DNA of 64,000 bases from JAEUMD01 sp937950105 (GCA_036821845.1 DAISIT010000004.1:24288-88287), one strand, 5' to 3'; shown: positions 34,466 to 43,221, numbered from the stretch's first letter. Notes: generated by a model not told the origin, from the letters alone. Made by a program: numbers and translations.

Positions 34466-34482
34466 TGTCGGCAAGGCCGACA
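34466..34482. promoter_or_regulatory. Palindrome between the two nadA operators
   Basis: TGTCGGC-AAG-GCCGACA is a perfect 7-3-7 inverted repeat of different sequence lying between operators 1 and 2. On the minus strand it contains TTGCCG, a possible -35 box for nadA. It may be a separate operator, a short hairpin or chance in GC-rich DNA. Confidence 0.35.
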
Positions 34483-34491
34483 CCCTCATTT

Positions 34492-34508
34492 GTGCTCAAA
34501 ACGAGCAT
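34492..34508. promoter_or_regulatory. Operator 2 of nadABC (probable NadQ site)
   Basis: GTGCTCA-AAA-CGAGCAT shares the inner arms GCTC/GAGC and the 7-3-7 layout of operator 1, with imperfect ends. Its centre lies 60 bases from that of operator 1. Two sites this far apart could allow cooperative or looped repression. It also lies upstream of the divergent Nudix gene at 34717, which could share control. Confidence 0.55.
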
Positions 34509-34716
34509 TGGTGAGTGGTTCTAAGATAGGGGACCGTTGGGGAAATTTCCAGAAGATTGAAGCTTTTTTGACAGGGTGCCAGAACGGCGGTGAGGTGGCC
34601 GCCACCGGGTGTTCGCTTGCCGCGCGACCAGGCGTAGACAAGCGCTGCAACTGCTTGCCGTGCCGCCAGACAGGGCAACGAATTGCGAAGGCGTTTCATC
34701 GTTTCAGCGGGGGCGG

Positions 34717-35172
34717 ATGAAGGATCGTGCAGTTCGAGCGCTGGCCGCCCGCCAGCAATGCGCCGGCGCCAGCGTCCTGCTGTTTCGCGGCGACGAGGTG
34801 CTGCTGGTCGAGCGGGGCCCCGGGCGTGCGGGCGCGGGCCTCTGGAGCGCGCCGGGTGGGCACGTCGAGTCGGGCGAGAGTGCGGAAATGGCGGCACGCC
34901 GCGAACTGCTCGAGGAGACGGGGCTCGCCGCCGCAGCGTTGATCGAGGTCGCGGTGCATCCCGTCCGGCTGACATCGGCGGAGGGCGCCCCGGTCACCTG
35001 CCGCGTCACCGTGTTTGCGGGGTATGCAACAGCGGCAGCGAGGCCCGTGGCCGGCGGTGATGCCGCTGACGCCCGCTTCGTGCCGCTTTCCGGCATCGGC
35101 GCGTTGTCGGTGACGGCCGGGCTGCCGGCGCTCATCGCCTCTGCGCGGGACAGGCTCCAGGGCAATCGCTGA
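34717..35172 (+). CDS. NUDIX hydrolase
   Basis: The 151-residue protein has a full Nudix box (GGHVESGESAEMAARREL followed by LEETGL; G-x5-E-x7-REL-x-EE-x-G-L) and so hydrolyses a nucleoside diphosphate linked to some moiety with Mg2+. The short length and the ASVLLFRGDEVLLVERGP start fit ADP-ribose or related pyrophosphatases. It is divergent from nadA, and control by the same operators would make sense if it acts in NAD turnover; that is inference. GCGGGGG lies before the ATG at 34717. Confidence 0.88.
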   Translation: MKDRAVRALAARQQCAGASVLLFRGDEVLLVERGPGRAGAGLWSAPGGHVESGESAEMAARRELLEETGLAAAALIEVAVHPVRLTSAEGAPVTCRVTVFAGYATAAARPVAGGDAADARFVPLSGIGALSVTAGLPALIASARDRLQGNR

Positions 35173-35434
35173 AACGCCACGGTGCCAGAATATCGTGGCA
35201 GAGGCCGATCGCCCGGTTGCAGGCGCATGCGCTTGCATCGAAGGTGTGAATCAGTCCCTGAGACACGGGAGGGGACAGGGCCGGCGGTGCCTCAATTCCA
35301 ATTGATCCCTACCTGCTCTATGGATCGATCTGTCAACACGGCCCCCGCCGGGGCAGCGCTTCACCGGACGCCGGTCGAGAGCGCCGGGGCACTTTGCTCT
35401 GGAACTTGCGCGAGCAACAGACACGGGTACGGAC

Positions 35435-35863
35435 ATGCGGCGTTACACGGTTGGCCAGCGGATGCTCAGCGGCGCCGTATTGGTGATGGCCGCGGTTGCG
35501 GTGTTCGGCATCGCGACGCTCGTTTCGGCACGCCCCGCTGCCGCGGCCCCGGCATCGGCCGATAGCCGCCCCTATGACACGAAGCTGCTGCGGCTCGCGG
35601 AGTTGCTCGGCGCCATCCATTACTTGCGCGAGCTGTGTGGTGCCAACGAAGGGCAGTTCTGGCGCGACACCATGATGGAGGTGATGAAGACGGAAGGCAG
35701 CTCGGCCGTGCGCCGTGCCCGCCTGACGCGCAGCTTCAATCAGGGCTACCGCAATTACAGCCGCACCTACAATGTCTGCACGCCGACGGCGAAGGCCAAC
35801 ATCGATCGCTTCCTGGCCGAGGGCGCGGAACTGGCGGCTGGCCTGTCTGCCGACGGTACCTAG
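35435..35863 (+). CDS. TIGR02301 family exported protein
   Basis: The 142-residue protein has a signal-type N-terminus (LSGAVLVMAAVAVFGIATLVSARPAAAAP) and then the TIGR02301 core: LLRLAELLGAIHYLRELCG, WRDTMMEVMK and SFNQGYRNYSRTY with a second Cys in VCTPTAKAN. The family is limited mostly to alphaproteobacteria and is of unknown function, likely periplasmic. The start may be the ATG at 35435 or 35462. The stop codon is covered by a long palindrome. It often lies near a Nudix gene in this order. Confidence 0.85.
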   Translation: MRRYTVGQRMLSGAVLVMAAVAVFGIATLVSARPAAAAPASADSRPYDTKLLRLAELLGAIHYLRELCGANEGQFWRDTMMEVMKTEGSSAVRRARLTRSFNQGYRNYSRTYNVCTPTAKANIDRFLAEGAELAAGLSADGT

Positions 35864-35921
35864 AGCGCTATCCGATCAGACAGAACCGCTCTGCGGTTCA
35901 CTGATCGGATGGAAGCGCTCT
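35862..35921. repeat. 60-base imperfect palindrome of the Rhizobiales intergenic type
   Basis: The outer arms are AGAGCGCT and AGCGCTCT, inner arms TCCGATCA and TGATCGGA, and the core has GAACCGC against GCGGTTC. Palindromes with AGAGCGC ends and CCGATC inner arms are common between genes in Rhizobiales and look like small mobile or REP-type elements. It includes the stop codon of the TIGR02301 gene. No T-run follows, so it is not a typical terminator. A related segment (AGAGCATCTTTATCCGA and GATCGGATGATCA) continues to about 35995. Confidence 0.65.
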
Positions 35922-36250
35922 GGCCTAAGCTGCCAGAGCATCTTTATCCGACCGCTGAAGCGCTGAAGGCGATTCCGTTCGATCGGATGATCACAAGCCG
36001 GGGCCGTGGCGATCAGGCGCGAGCGAGGCGCGTGCTTGGGCGCATGCCCCGCGCTCGGCTCGCGTGGAGCCTTTCCGACCGGTTTACAATGAATGAGAGC
36101 GGCCTCTCTCAAGGCGCGCGTTCGATGTTACAGCAGAGTACCCGCTAGCGCGCTGCGATGCCGGGTGACGCGCGGGGTGGAAGACATCGCATCACTCGGC
36201 CGGCCACAAGGCAGGCCCACGGTGATGAGGACGAACCGGGGAATTGCAGT
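35922..36250. other. Intergenic region after the palindromic element
   Basis: The first 75 bases continue the repeat family of the preceding palindrome (AGAGCATCTTTATCCGA, then CGTTCGATCGGATGATCA). The rest has no gene I can support. GGGGA at about 36236 serves the small gene that starts with TTG at 36251. Confidence 0.4.
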
Positions 36251-36499
36251 TTGGCTACGGTATTCGATTACATCGATGACGGAGACAAGAGCATCCAGGC
36301 TCTGAGCCTGATCCTCGCCGCTTGGGATCAGGGCGAGGAGACGGGTGTCGCCCCGCAGCTGATGGCCTATGCCGCGCTGTTCACCGCCCTGAGCGACCTC
36401 GTCGCGATCTACGGCGAGGACGCTGTCGCCGAACTCGCGCAGGGCCTCGAGCGGCGCGTGCGCATCGGCGAGTTCACGATCACGCAGACCTGCCAGTAA
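36251..36499 (+). CDS. Small conserved-type hypothetical protein
   Basis: The 82-residue frame is acidic and helical (SLILAAWDQGEETGVAPQLM, ALSDLVAIYGEDAVAEL). The start TTG at 36251 is preceded by GGGGA at a good distance; the frame upstream of it is rich in Arg, Gly and His and is not protein-like. No family is recognised. It is convergent with the LysE gene, with 47 bases between the stops. Confidence 0.6.
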   Translation: MATVFDYIDDGDKSIQALSLILAAWDQGEETGVAPQLMAYAALFTALSDLVAIYGEDAVAELAQGLERRVRIGEFTITQTCQ

Positions 36500-36546
36500 C
36501 CGGTACGGGCGGCGCCGTCCTCGCTCACACGAGGATTGCAGCGCGC

Positions 36547-37215
36547 TCAGACAGCGGCCAGCGCCATCTTGAATACGATCTCGCCGACCAGCAGGCCGCC
36601 GAAGCCGATCAGGGCAATACCGGCGATGCGGTTGATCAGCCCGAGCCGCGACGGATCGATTTTGTGGCGGATGCGGCCGATGAACTCCGACAGCAGGATC
36701 CACCAGCCGAGGCTGCCGCCCATGATCGCGGCGACCATGGTCAACGCGTCGATATTGGACTTCACCTCGACGAAGGTGCTGACGCCGCCGAAAATGGCGA
36801 ACAGCCCGAGCACCGCACCTGGGTTGGTGATGGTCAGGAAGAACGTCTGCGGGATGTCCCAGGCGAAGTCCTTCAGCGATGCGCTTTCCCGGTGCGCGTC
36901 GCTCAAGGCCGCCAGACGCGGCTCGGTGAGATAGAGCTTCAGGCCGAAGACCGCGAGCGCAAGACCGCCCACGATCTGGATGGCCGTCCGATAATCCGAC
37001 ACCGCGCCTGAGATTGCGCCGACGCCCATGGCGGCGAACAGCGCGATCAGCCCGTCGCCGAGCACGGCGCCGATGCCGGCCGCGACGCCGCCCCAGAAGC
37101 CGCGTTCGATAGCGCGCTGGATACACAGCACGTTGACGGGGCCGACCGGAGCCGCGACAAGGATTCCGATGATGAGACCGACGGGAATAATGAGCGGATT
37201 GGGAATCAGATCCAT
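36547..37215 (-). CDS. LysE/RhtB family amino-acid exporter
   Basis: The 222-residue inner membrane protein has six hydrophobic segments and begins with IPVGLIIGILVAAPVGPVNVLCIQRA, the conserved PGP-type motif of LysE family exporters. A second mark is FFLTITNPGAVLGLFAIFG. The substrate (an amino acid or analogue) cannot be told. It is divergent from the exported-protein gene at 37301. Confidence 0.88.
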   Translation of the reverse strand: MDLIPNPLIIPVGLIIGILVAAPVGPVNVLCIQRAIERGFWGGVAAGIGAVLGDGLIALFAAMGVGAISGAVSDYRTAIQIVGGLALAVFGLKLYLTEPRLAALSDAHRESASLKDFAWDIPQTFFLTITNPGAVLGLFAIFGGVSTFVEVKSNIDALTMVAAIMGGSLGWWILLSEFIGRIRHKIDPSRLGLINRIAGIALIGFGGLLVGEIVFKMALAAV

Positions 37216-37300
37216 CGGCCCTCACGGCGGGCAGGCGCGGCTCCGCGCCCAGCCGGCACAACCGGGCTGGCGGCGCGTGTGGACGGCTGCGGGCGCCTCG

Positions 37301-37978
37301 ATGGCTGCCGCGGGCAAGCTGTCAAACCGCCTCTCCCCCGTGTCGTCTGGATGTGGCCGATTCGCGCATATCGCTCCCGCATTGGTACTGAGCGTGCTCT
37401 GCCTTGTCCATCGTCCGACCGCGGTTTTCGCCGAACCGGCCGCCAGACCCGGCGCAACCGCGCAGACAGGCAGAACTCCCGACAGCGTGGTGAAGTTCGA
37501 CATGCGGCTCGAAGCGGCGTCGTTGCCGTCCGACGTGCGCGACATGGTCGATGCGATCCTCGCGGCCACCCACTCCGGCAACATCGCCGATCTCGCCGGC
37601 CCGATCGAGTGGAACGAGATGCGCCCCATGTTCGATGACGAGCCGGGCGGCGGAGCCACCGCCGAGTTGATCGACAAGCTGCGGAAGGTCTCACGGGACG
37701 GGCAGGGGCACGAGGTGCTCGCGATTCTCGCCGATCTGCTGTCGGTCGGTCCGGCGCAACTGCCGCTCGGGCGCGATTTCGAGAACAACACCGTCTACGT
37801 CTGGCCCTACCTCGCCGAATTGCCGCTCGACAAGCTGACCCCGGCGCAGGAGGTGGACCTCTACCGGTTGGTCCCGGCCGATCGCATCGACGACATGAAG
37901 AAGGCCGGCAAGTGGACCTGGTACCGGCTGGTGATCGGCGCTGACGGGACATGGCACTCCTTCATGCCGCATCCCTGA
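37301..37978 (+). CDS. Exported hypothetical protein
   Basis: The 225-residue protein has a hydrophobic signal segment (FAHIAPALVLSVLCLVHRPTAVFAEPA). The mature part includes LEAASLPSDVRDMVDAILAATHSGNI, YVWPYLAELPLDKLTPAQEV and a WYRLVIGADGTWHSF end rich in aromatic residues. Similar sequences exist in Rhizobiales as conserved hypotheticals, as far as I recall; the function is unknown. The start may be the ATG at 37301 or a GTG at 37277; the frame runs on upstream into the LysE gene on the other strand, which cannot be real. Confidence 0.7.
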   Translation: MAAAGKLSNRLSPVSSGCGRFAHIAPALVLSVLCLVHRPTAVFAEPAARPGATAQTGRTPDSVVKFDMRLEAASLPSDVRDMVDAILAATHSGNIADLAGPIEWNEMRPMFDDEPGGGATAELIDKLRKVSRDGQGHEVLAILADLLSVGPAQLPLGRDFENNTVYVWPYLAELPLDKLTPAQEVDLYRLVPADRIDDMKKAGKWTWYRLVIGADGTWHSFMPHP

Positions 37979-38168
37979 TCCGGGAGTGCGAAGCGGGCAC
38001 TTCGATCCGTCCCGCCATCCCGTTCATCCAGCGTACATTTTTCTGCCCAAACCTCGCCGCATCGGCATGGTGCTCCTATGGTCGGACCAGACCGACGGAT
38101 CGCGCCCGCGCGCGCCGTTGGGTCGAGTGGCGTGAGTTACGCCTGCCGGAGCGCTACGGGGACTTTCC

Positions 38169-39029
38169 ATGCTCATGCGTACGATGTTCCGCAGTCTTGC
38201 CGTCGTGGCGACGGTTTCGGCCACGGCCATGATGCTGCCTTCGACGGCTTCCGCGCAGTGGTGGGGCGAACCCGGTTACGAACGCCCGTACCGCCCCTAT
38301 TCGTGGCGCTACCAGGATCGCTTCCGCGCCCGTCAGACCGATCCGTTCGGCGAGGCGAACCGCCGCAACGGCCGCCAGCGCTGGTACAGCGAGGACTGGC
38401 AGGACGATGACGCGGAGGCCGACGAGCCGCGTCCGCGCCGGCGTCCGGCCGCTATCGAGCGCGACGACGACGATGCTGGTGACGAAGCTGATGCCCGCGG
38501 GGACGACGGAGAGACGGGCGACGAGGTGGCGAGTGGCGGCGCCCGCCCCGATGTCGTCGCCAAGGCGCCGCCGAGCGTGCCGTTCCCGAGCAGCTTCAAG
38601 CCGGGCTCGATCGTCATCGATCAGTCGAAGAAGAAGCTCTATTACGTGCTCTCCGACGACGAGGCGTTGCGCTACGACATCTCGGTCGGCCGCGAGGGGT
38701 TCTCGTGGACGGGCAGCGAGAAAGTTTCGCGCATCGCAGACTGGCCCGACTGGCACCCGCCGGCCGAGATGCGCGAGCGCGATCCGAAGCTGCCGAAGAA
38801 GATGACCGGCGGCATCAAGAACCCGCTCGGCGCCAAGGCCATCTACCTCGGCAACACGCTCTACCGCATCCACGGCACCAACGATCCGAAGTCGATCGGC
38901 CGCGCGGCGTCGTCCGGCTGCTTCCGCATGATGAACGAGCACGTGGTGCATCTGGCCGGTCTGGTGCAGACCGGTGCCGAGGTGCACGTGCTCGACAAGC
39001 TGCCGATGAAGGTTGCCGGCGCGCGCTGA
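38169..39029 (+). CDS. L,D-transpeptidase (YkuD domain)
   Basis: The 286-residue exported protein has a signal peptide ending near ASAQW (residue 29), a disordered acidic and basic stretch (about 40-120) and a C-terminal YkuD domain (about 145-280). The catalytic segment is IHGTNDPKSIGRAASSGCFR-M-MNEHV with the nucleophile Cys. Such enzymes make 3-3 cross-links in peptidoglycan or attach outer membrane proteins to it, in the periplasm. It is alone in its transcription unit. Confidence 0.92.
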   Translation: MLMRTMFRSLAVVATVSATAMMLPSTASAQWWGEPGYERPYRPYSWRYQDRFRARQTDPFGEANRRNGRQRWYSEDWQDDDAEADEPRPRRRPAAIERDDDDAGDEADARGDDGETGDEVASGGARPDVVAKAPPSVPFPSSFKPGSIVIDQSKKKLYYVLSDDEALRYDISVGREGFSWTGSEKVSRIADWPDWHPPAEMRERDPKLPKKMTGGIKNPLGAKAIYLGNTLYRIHGTNDPKSIGRAASSGCFRMMNEHVVHLAGLVQTGAEVHVLDKLPMKVAGAR

Positions 39030-39189
39030 GGCGTGGTTCCGACGCGTCTTTGCGAGCGGCCCGGGTCAAGGCGCAGGGGGGGCGGCGAACCTGCTGCCCG
39101 CGCCTGTCGTCCCTGTCTGACACGGGCCCTGGCACCAGTGTTGCATTCGCTGTCACGCCCGAACATCAGCGTCCCCGAGCGAGACACCT

Positions 39190-39405
39190 ATGCAGGCCCT
39201 TTCGATCCGCGCCGCCCTTCTGCTTCAGCAGGCCGCACTGGCGGCCATGCCGAACGGCCGTCTCGAACCGGCCGTGGCGGCGCTGGCCGTCGTCGCCTTC
39301 CCGCCGTTCGTGGTCGGCGCGTATCTGGTCAAGTCGGCGCTCGGCATCAACCTGATGCCCGGCCCCTCGCCGCTGCACGACCTGCTCTACCACTACGTGC
39401 GCTGA
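39190..39405 (+). CDS. Small membrane protein
   Basis: The 71-residue frame has an amphipathic N-terminus and one clear membrane segment (AVAALAVVAFPPFVVGAYLV), ending in HDLLYHYVR. The ATG at 39190 has only GAGCGAG as a possible ribosome binding site. No family recognised; the small size keeps the call moderate. Confidence 0.5.
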   Translation: MQALSIRAALLLQQAALAAMPNGRLEPAVAALAVVAFPPFVVGAYLVKSALGINLMPGPSPLHDLLYHYVR

Positions 39406-39433
39406 GCGGGCGCGCCACCTCGGTCGCGGACCG

Positions 39434-40765
39434 TCAGACGCCCGCCTCGAGGAAGCGCACCGGCTGGCCGTGCGCCGGGCCGGCGATCTCGCCCTGCCAC
39501 ATGACGCGGCGCCCGCGCACGTAGGTCCCGACCGGCCATCCCGTCACGCTCACGCCGTCGTAGGGTGTCCAGCCGCAGCGGCTCTCGATCCAGCCGTTGG
39601 TGATGGTCTCCTTGCGCTTCATGTCGACGATGGTGAGATCGGCGTCGTAGCCGACGGCGATACGCCCCTTGCCGATGATGCCGAACAGGCGCTGCGGCCC
39701 GTGGCTGGTCAGATCGACGAAACGCTGCAGCGACAACCGCCCCGCATTGACATGATCGAGCATCATCGGGACCAGTGTCTGCACACCGGTCATGCCGGAA
39801 TGGGATGCCGGGTAGGCGTGATCCTTCTCCTCGCGGGTGTGCGGCGCGTGGTCGGAGCCGAGCACGTCGACCACGCCCGACGCGAGCCCGGCCCAGATGG
39901 CGGCGCGGTGGCGTTCGTCACGCACCGGCGGGTTCATCTGCACATAGGTGCCGAGACGCTCGTAACAGTCGGGTGCGGCCAGCGTCAGGTGGTGCGGCGT
40001 CACCTCGACCGACACCCAGTCCTTGTGCGCGGCGAGGAACTCCATCTCGGCGGCGCTGGAGATATGCAACACGTGGACGCGGCGCCTGTGCTTCTCGGCG
40101 AGGCGGGCGAGCCGCGTCGTCGCCATCAGCGCCGCGGTCTCGTCGCGCCAGACCGGGTGCGTCGCAGGATTGCCGGGGATGCGCTCGCCCATGCGCGAGA
40201 TCAGCCGCGCCTCGTCCTCGGCGTGGAAGGCGGCGCGGCGGCTGATCGCCCCGATGATGGCATCGAGGCTGGTCTCGTCGTCGACCAGCAGATCGCCGGT
40301 CGAGGAGCCCATGAACACCTTGATGCCGGCCGAGCCTTCGAGGCGTTCGAGCATCGGGATATCGGCGACGTTGTCGCGCGTTCCGCCCACATAGAAGGCG
40401 AAGTCGGAGAACATGCGGTTCTTCGCGCGCCGCACCTTGTCGGCGAGCAGGTCGGCCGTGGTCGTCAGCGGCTTGGTGTTCGGCATCTCGAACACGGCGG
40501 TGACGCCTCCAGCGACAGCGGCGCGGCTGCCCGTTTCGAGGTCTTCCTTGTGCTCGAGGCCCGGCTCGCGGAAATGCACCTGCGTGTCGATCACGCCCGG
40601 CAGGATATGCAACCCCCTGGCATCGACGATCTCCGCGGCCCTGGCGCCCGCGAGCTGCCCGATAGCGGCGATGCGACCGCCCGCAACGGCGATGTCGCGC
40701 ACGCCTTCGCCGTCGTGATTGACGACCGTCGCGCCCTTCAGGATCAGATCGTAGCTCGCCGCCAT
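39434..40765 (-). CDS. pyrC: Dihydroorotase
   Basis: The 443-residue amidohydrolase closes carbamoyl aspartate to dihydroorotate in pyrimidine synthesis. Metal ligands are seen in VIDTQVHFREPGLEHKEDLE (HxH-type), and the final Asp in VLGSDHAPHTREEKD. FEMPNTKP and GIKVFMGSSTG match class I dihydroorotases. The Lys expected to be carbamylated lies in the GIKVFM segment. Start ATG at 40765; divergent from ygfZ. No aspartate carbamoyltransferase gene is next to it. Confidence 0.92.
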   Translation of the reverse strand: MAASYDLILKGATVVNHDGEGVRDIAVAGGRIAAIGQLAGARAAEIVDARGLHILPGVIDTQVHFREPGLEHKEDLETGSRAAVAGGVTAVFEMPNTKPLTTTADLLADKVRRAKNRMFSDFAFYVGGTRDNVADIPMLERLEGSAGIKVFMGSSTGDLLVDDETSLDAIIGAISRRAAFHAEDEARLISRMGERIPGNPATHPVWRDETAALMATTRLARLAEKHRRRVHVLHISSAAEMEFLAAHKDWVSVEVTPHHLTLAAPDCYERLGTYVQMNPPVRDERHRAAIWAGLASGVVDVLGSDHAPHTREEKDHAYPASHSGMTGVQTLVPMMLDHVNAGRLSLQRFVDLTSHGPQRLFGIIGKGRIAVGYDADLTIVDMKRKETITNGWIESRCGWTPYDGVSVTGWPVGTYVRGRRVMWQGEIAGPAHGQPVRFLEAGV

Positions 40766-40923
40766 ACCGCCTCCGCTGGCCGTATCGCCGGCCGCTGCCC
40801 CCGGATTGCGCTGGCCTTGCCTTGGCCGCCGCGCGTCGATACCTAAATGCTAACCAACGCAAAACCAAGCCTCGCCCGCGCTTGTCCGCTCTCCGGACCC
40901 GGCCGGCAACCATCGGCGACCTC

Positions 40924-41808
40924 ATGAAAATCGCTCTCCTGCCCGATCGCGGCGTCATCTCGGTCACCGGTCCCGACGCGGCGAAGCTGCTGCAGGGCAT
41001 CATCACCAACGACATGCGGGTGCTGGAGCAGGCGCCCGCGCTGCATGCCGGGCTGCTTTCGGCACAAGGCAAGATCCTGTTCGATTTCTTCGTGGTGAAG
41101 GTCGAGGACGGCTTCCTGATCGAAACGGCGCGCGCGGCGGTCAATGCGCTCCGCCAGCGGCTGGAGATGTATCGCCTGCGAGCCGACGCGGTCATCACCG
41201 ACGTGACGTCCGATTATTCGGTGGCCGCCGCATGGGACATCTCCGGGGCCGAGGTCTCGCATTCGCGCCACACCATCGTCTATGCCGATCCACGCCATGC
41301 CGGTCTCGGCTTGCGCTATCTGGCTTCGCTCGAAAGCAACTGGCGGCGCGATCTCGAAGGCGCCGAGCCGGCGACGCGCGAAGACTACGACGCGCACCGC
41401 ATCGCGCTGGGCGTGCCCGAGGCCGGCGCCGATTTCGTCGTCGGCGACACCTATCCGCACGAAGCGCTCTACGACCTGACCAACTCGGTGTCGTTCAGGA
41501 AGGGCTGCTACGTCGGTCAGGAGGTCGTCAGCCGCATGCAGCACAAGACGGTGGTCAGGAAGCGCGTCGTGCGCGTTGCCGGAGCCGGGCTCGCCAAGGG
41601 GGCCGAGATGAAGTTCGGTGAGGTCGTGATCGGCAGCGTCGGCACGGCGCAGGGCGGCAAGGGGCTCGCCTTCGTCAAACTGGATCGCGCTTCCGAGGCC
41701 GCCGACAAGGGAACCGCGCTGATGGCGGGAGGTGCGCCGGTCGAGATCAATGCCGACGATCTGGCGCGCTATCGCGCCAGCCTCGCCGGTCGCTCCGAGG
41801 GTGCCTGA
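40924..41808 (+). CDS. ygfZ: Folate-binding protein YgfZ/GcvT-like (Fe-S cluster maintenance)
   Basis: The 294-residue protein has the YgfZ signature KGCYVGQEVVSR with the conserved Cys, and the GcvT-like fold around it (VSVTGPDAAKLLQGIITND near the start). YgfZ binds tetrahydrofolate and supports some iron-sulphur enzymes. The ATG at 40924 starts at the conserved MKIALLPDRGVI. It begins a run with tag, an HD hydrolase and nadQ; tag starts two bases after its stop. Confidence 0.93.
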   Translation: MKIALLPDRGVISVTGPDAAKLLQGIITNDMRVLEQAPALHAGLLSAQGKILFDFFVVKVEDGFLIETARAAVNALRQRLEMYRLRADAVITDVTSDYSVAAAWDISGAEVSHSRHTIVYADPRHAGLGLRYLASLESNWRRDLEGAEPATREDYDAHRIALGVPEAGADFVVGDTYPHEALYDLTNSVSFRKGCYVGQEVVSRMQHKTVVRKRVVRVAGAGLAKGAEMKFGEVVIGSVGTAQGGKGLAFVKLDRASEAADKGTALMAGGAPVEINADDLARYRASLAGRSEGA

Positions 41809-41809
41809 C

Positions 41810-42454
41810 ATGGCGTCGAAGTCCACGCCCGCCCGCGCGCGCCGCGACGCGCCGGAGCCGCAGCGATGCCCATGGACCGGCATCGCCGATCAGGAATACA
41901 CGCGCTACCATGACGAGGAATGGGGCGTTCCGCAGGGCGATGCGCGCAAGCTGTTCGAGAAGATGGTGCTCGAAGGCTTTCAGGCGGGCCTGTCCTGGCT
42001 GACCATCCTGCGCAAGCGCGACGCCTTCCGCGCGGCTTTTCACGACTTCGACGCCGAACGCATCGCCCGCTACACGACCCGTGACGTCGAACGGCTGCTG
42101 GGCGATGCCGGCATCGTCCGACACCGCGGCAAGATCGAGGCGACCATCTCCAATGCGCGGGCCTTCGTCGCCCTCGAGGAGCAGCGGAGCTTCGCCGGCA
42201 TGCTCTGGCGGATCGCACGCGAGCACGAGACGGAGCGGGCGCCGCTCGTCTCACTCGCCGATGCGGCGGCCGAGACAGCGGCCTCGCGCGCCATGTCGAA
42301 GACGCTGAAGGCCGCAGGGTTCCGCTTCGTCGGGCCGACCACGATGTACGCCTTCATGCAGTCGGTCGGCATGGTCAACGATCACCTCGCATCATGTCAC
42401 CGGCACGGCGTCTGCGCCGCCCTGCAGCGCAAGTTCAAGCCACCGAAGCCATGA
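41810..42454 (+). CDS. tag: DNA-3-methyladenine glycosylase I
   Basis: The 214-residue enzyme removes 3-methyladenine from alkylated DNA. It has the Tag zinc site (Cys in QRCPWTGIAD; His and Cys in SCHRHGVCAA at the end), the conserved YHDEEWGVP and FQAGLSWLTILRKR segments. GAGG lies before the ATG at 41810, which follows the ygfZ stop by one base. No SOS or Ada-type box is visible, so it is expressed with its operon. Confidence 0.95.
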   Translation: MASKSTPARARRDAPEPQRCPWTGIADQEYTRYHDEEWGVPQGDARKLFEKMVLEGFQAGLSWLTILRKRDAFRAAFHDFDAERIARYTTRDVERLLGDAGIVRHRGKIEATISNARAFVALEEQRSFAGMLWRIAREHETERAPLVSLADAAAETAASRAMSKTLKAAGFRFVGPTTMYAFMQSVGMVNDHLASCHRHGVCAALQRKFKPPKP

Positions 42455-42494
42455 TCTGCGACCGCCGCAGCGCAAACCGACAACGAGGCTCACG

Positions 42495-43121
42495 TTGAGC
42501 GAAACCTCCATCTCCCGTTCCGCGCGTCCGGCGCGCGCGTGGCAGCGCATGCTGTCGGGGCGCCGCCTCGATCTGCTCGATCCCGATCCCGCAGACATCG
42601 CCATCGAGGACATCGCCCACGGCCTCGCCCGTGTCGCGCGGTGGAACGGGCAGACGCTCGGCGCACATGCGCTGTCGGTGGCGCAGCACGTGCTGATCGT
42701 CGAAGAGGTGGCGGCGAGCCGCAATCGGGACTGGGACCAGCGCTGGCGGCTCGCGGCGCTGCTGCACGATGCGCCGGAGTACGTCGTCGGCGACCTGATC
42801 AGCCCGTTCAAAACGGCCATCGGCCTCGACTACAAGGCATTCGAGAACCGTTTGCTGGCGGCGATCCATCGCCGCTTCGACCTGCCGCCCTTACTGCCGG
42901 ACGCAATCGCAGCCGAGATCAAGGCGGCCGACCACATCGCGGCATTCTACGAGGCGACCGTGCTTGCCGGGTTTGCGCGCGCTGAGGCCCTTACGTTCTT
43001 CGGCACGCCGGCCGGACTGGCCGGTGAACTCGAGTCCCGCCTTTCTGCGCTTGCCCCCCTGCCGGCGGCCGAGTCGCAAGCCGCCTTCCTCGCCCGGTTC
43101 GGGGAGCTTGCGCGGTTCTGA
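42495..43121 (+). CDS. HD-domain phosphohydrolase (YfbR-like)
   Basis: The 208-residue protein carries an HD fold: H in LSVAQHVLIVEE, the HD pair in AALLHDAPEYVVGDLISPFK and a late Asp in IKAADHIAAFYE. Such proteins hydrolyse nucleoside monophosphates (YfbR-type) or related substrates with a metal. The TTG start at 42495 is supported by GAGG six bases upstream. It lies 40 bases after tag and is likely co-transcribed. Confidence 0.82.
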   Translation: MSETSISRSARPARAWQRMLSGRRLDLLDPDPADIAIEDIAHGLARVARWNGQTLGAHALSVAQHVLIVEEVAASRNRDWDQRWRLAALLHDAPEYVVGDLISPFKTAIGLDYKAFENRLLAAIHRRFDLPPLLPDAIAAEIKAADHIAAFYEATVLAGFARAEALTFFGTPAGLAGELESRLSALAPLPAAESQAAFLARFGELARF

Positions 43122-43221
43122 AGAGCCGGCTTCTGGCTGATTAAGTGAACGCGGGAAATTTACTTGTTCCGAAAAACGCCACGATCGAGAACTATTTCGA
43201 GTCCCGGGGAGGATTAACCAC

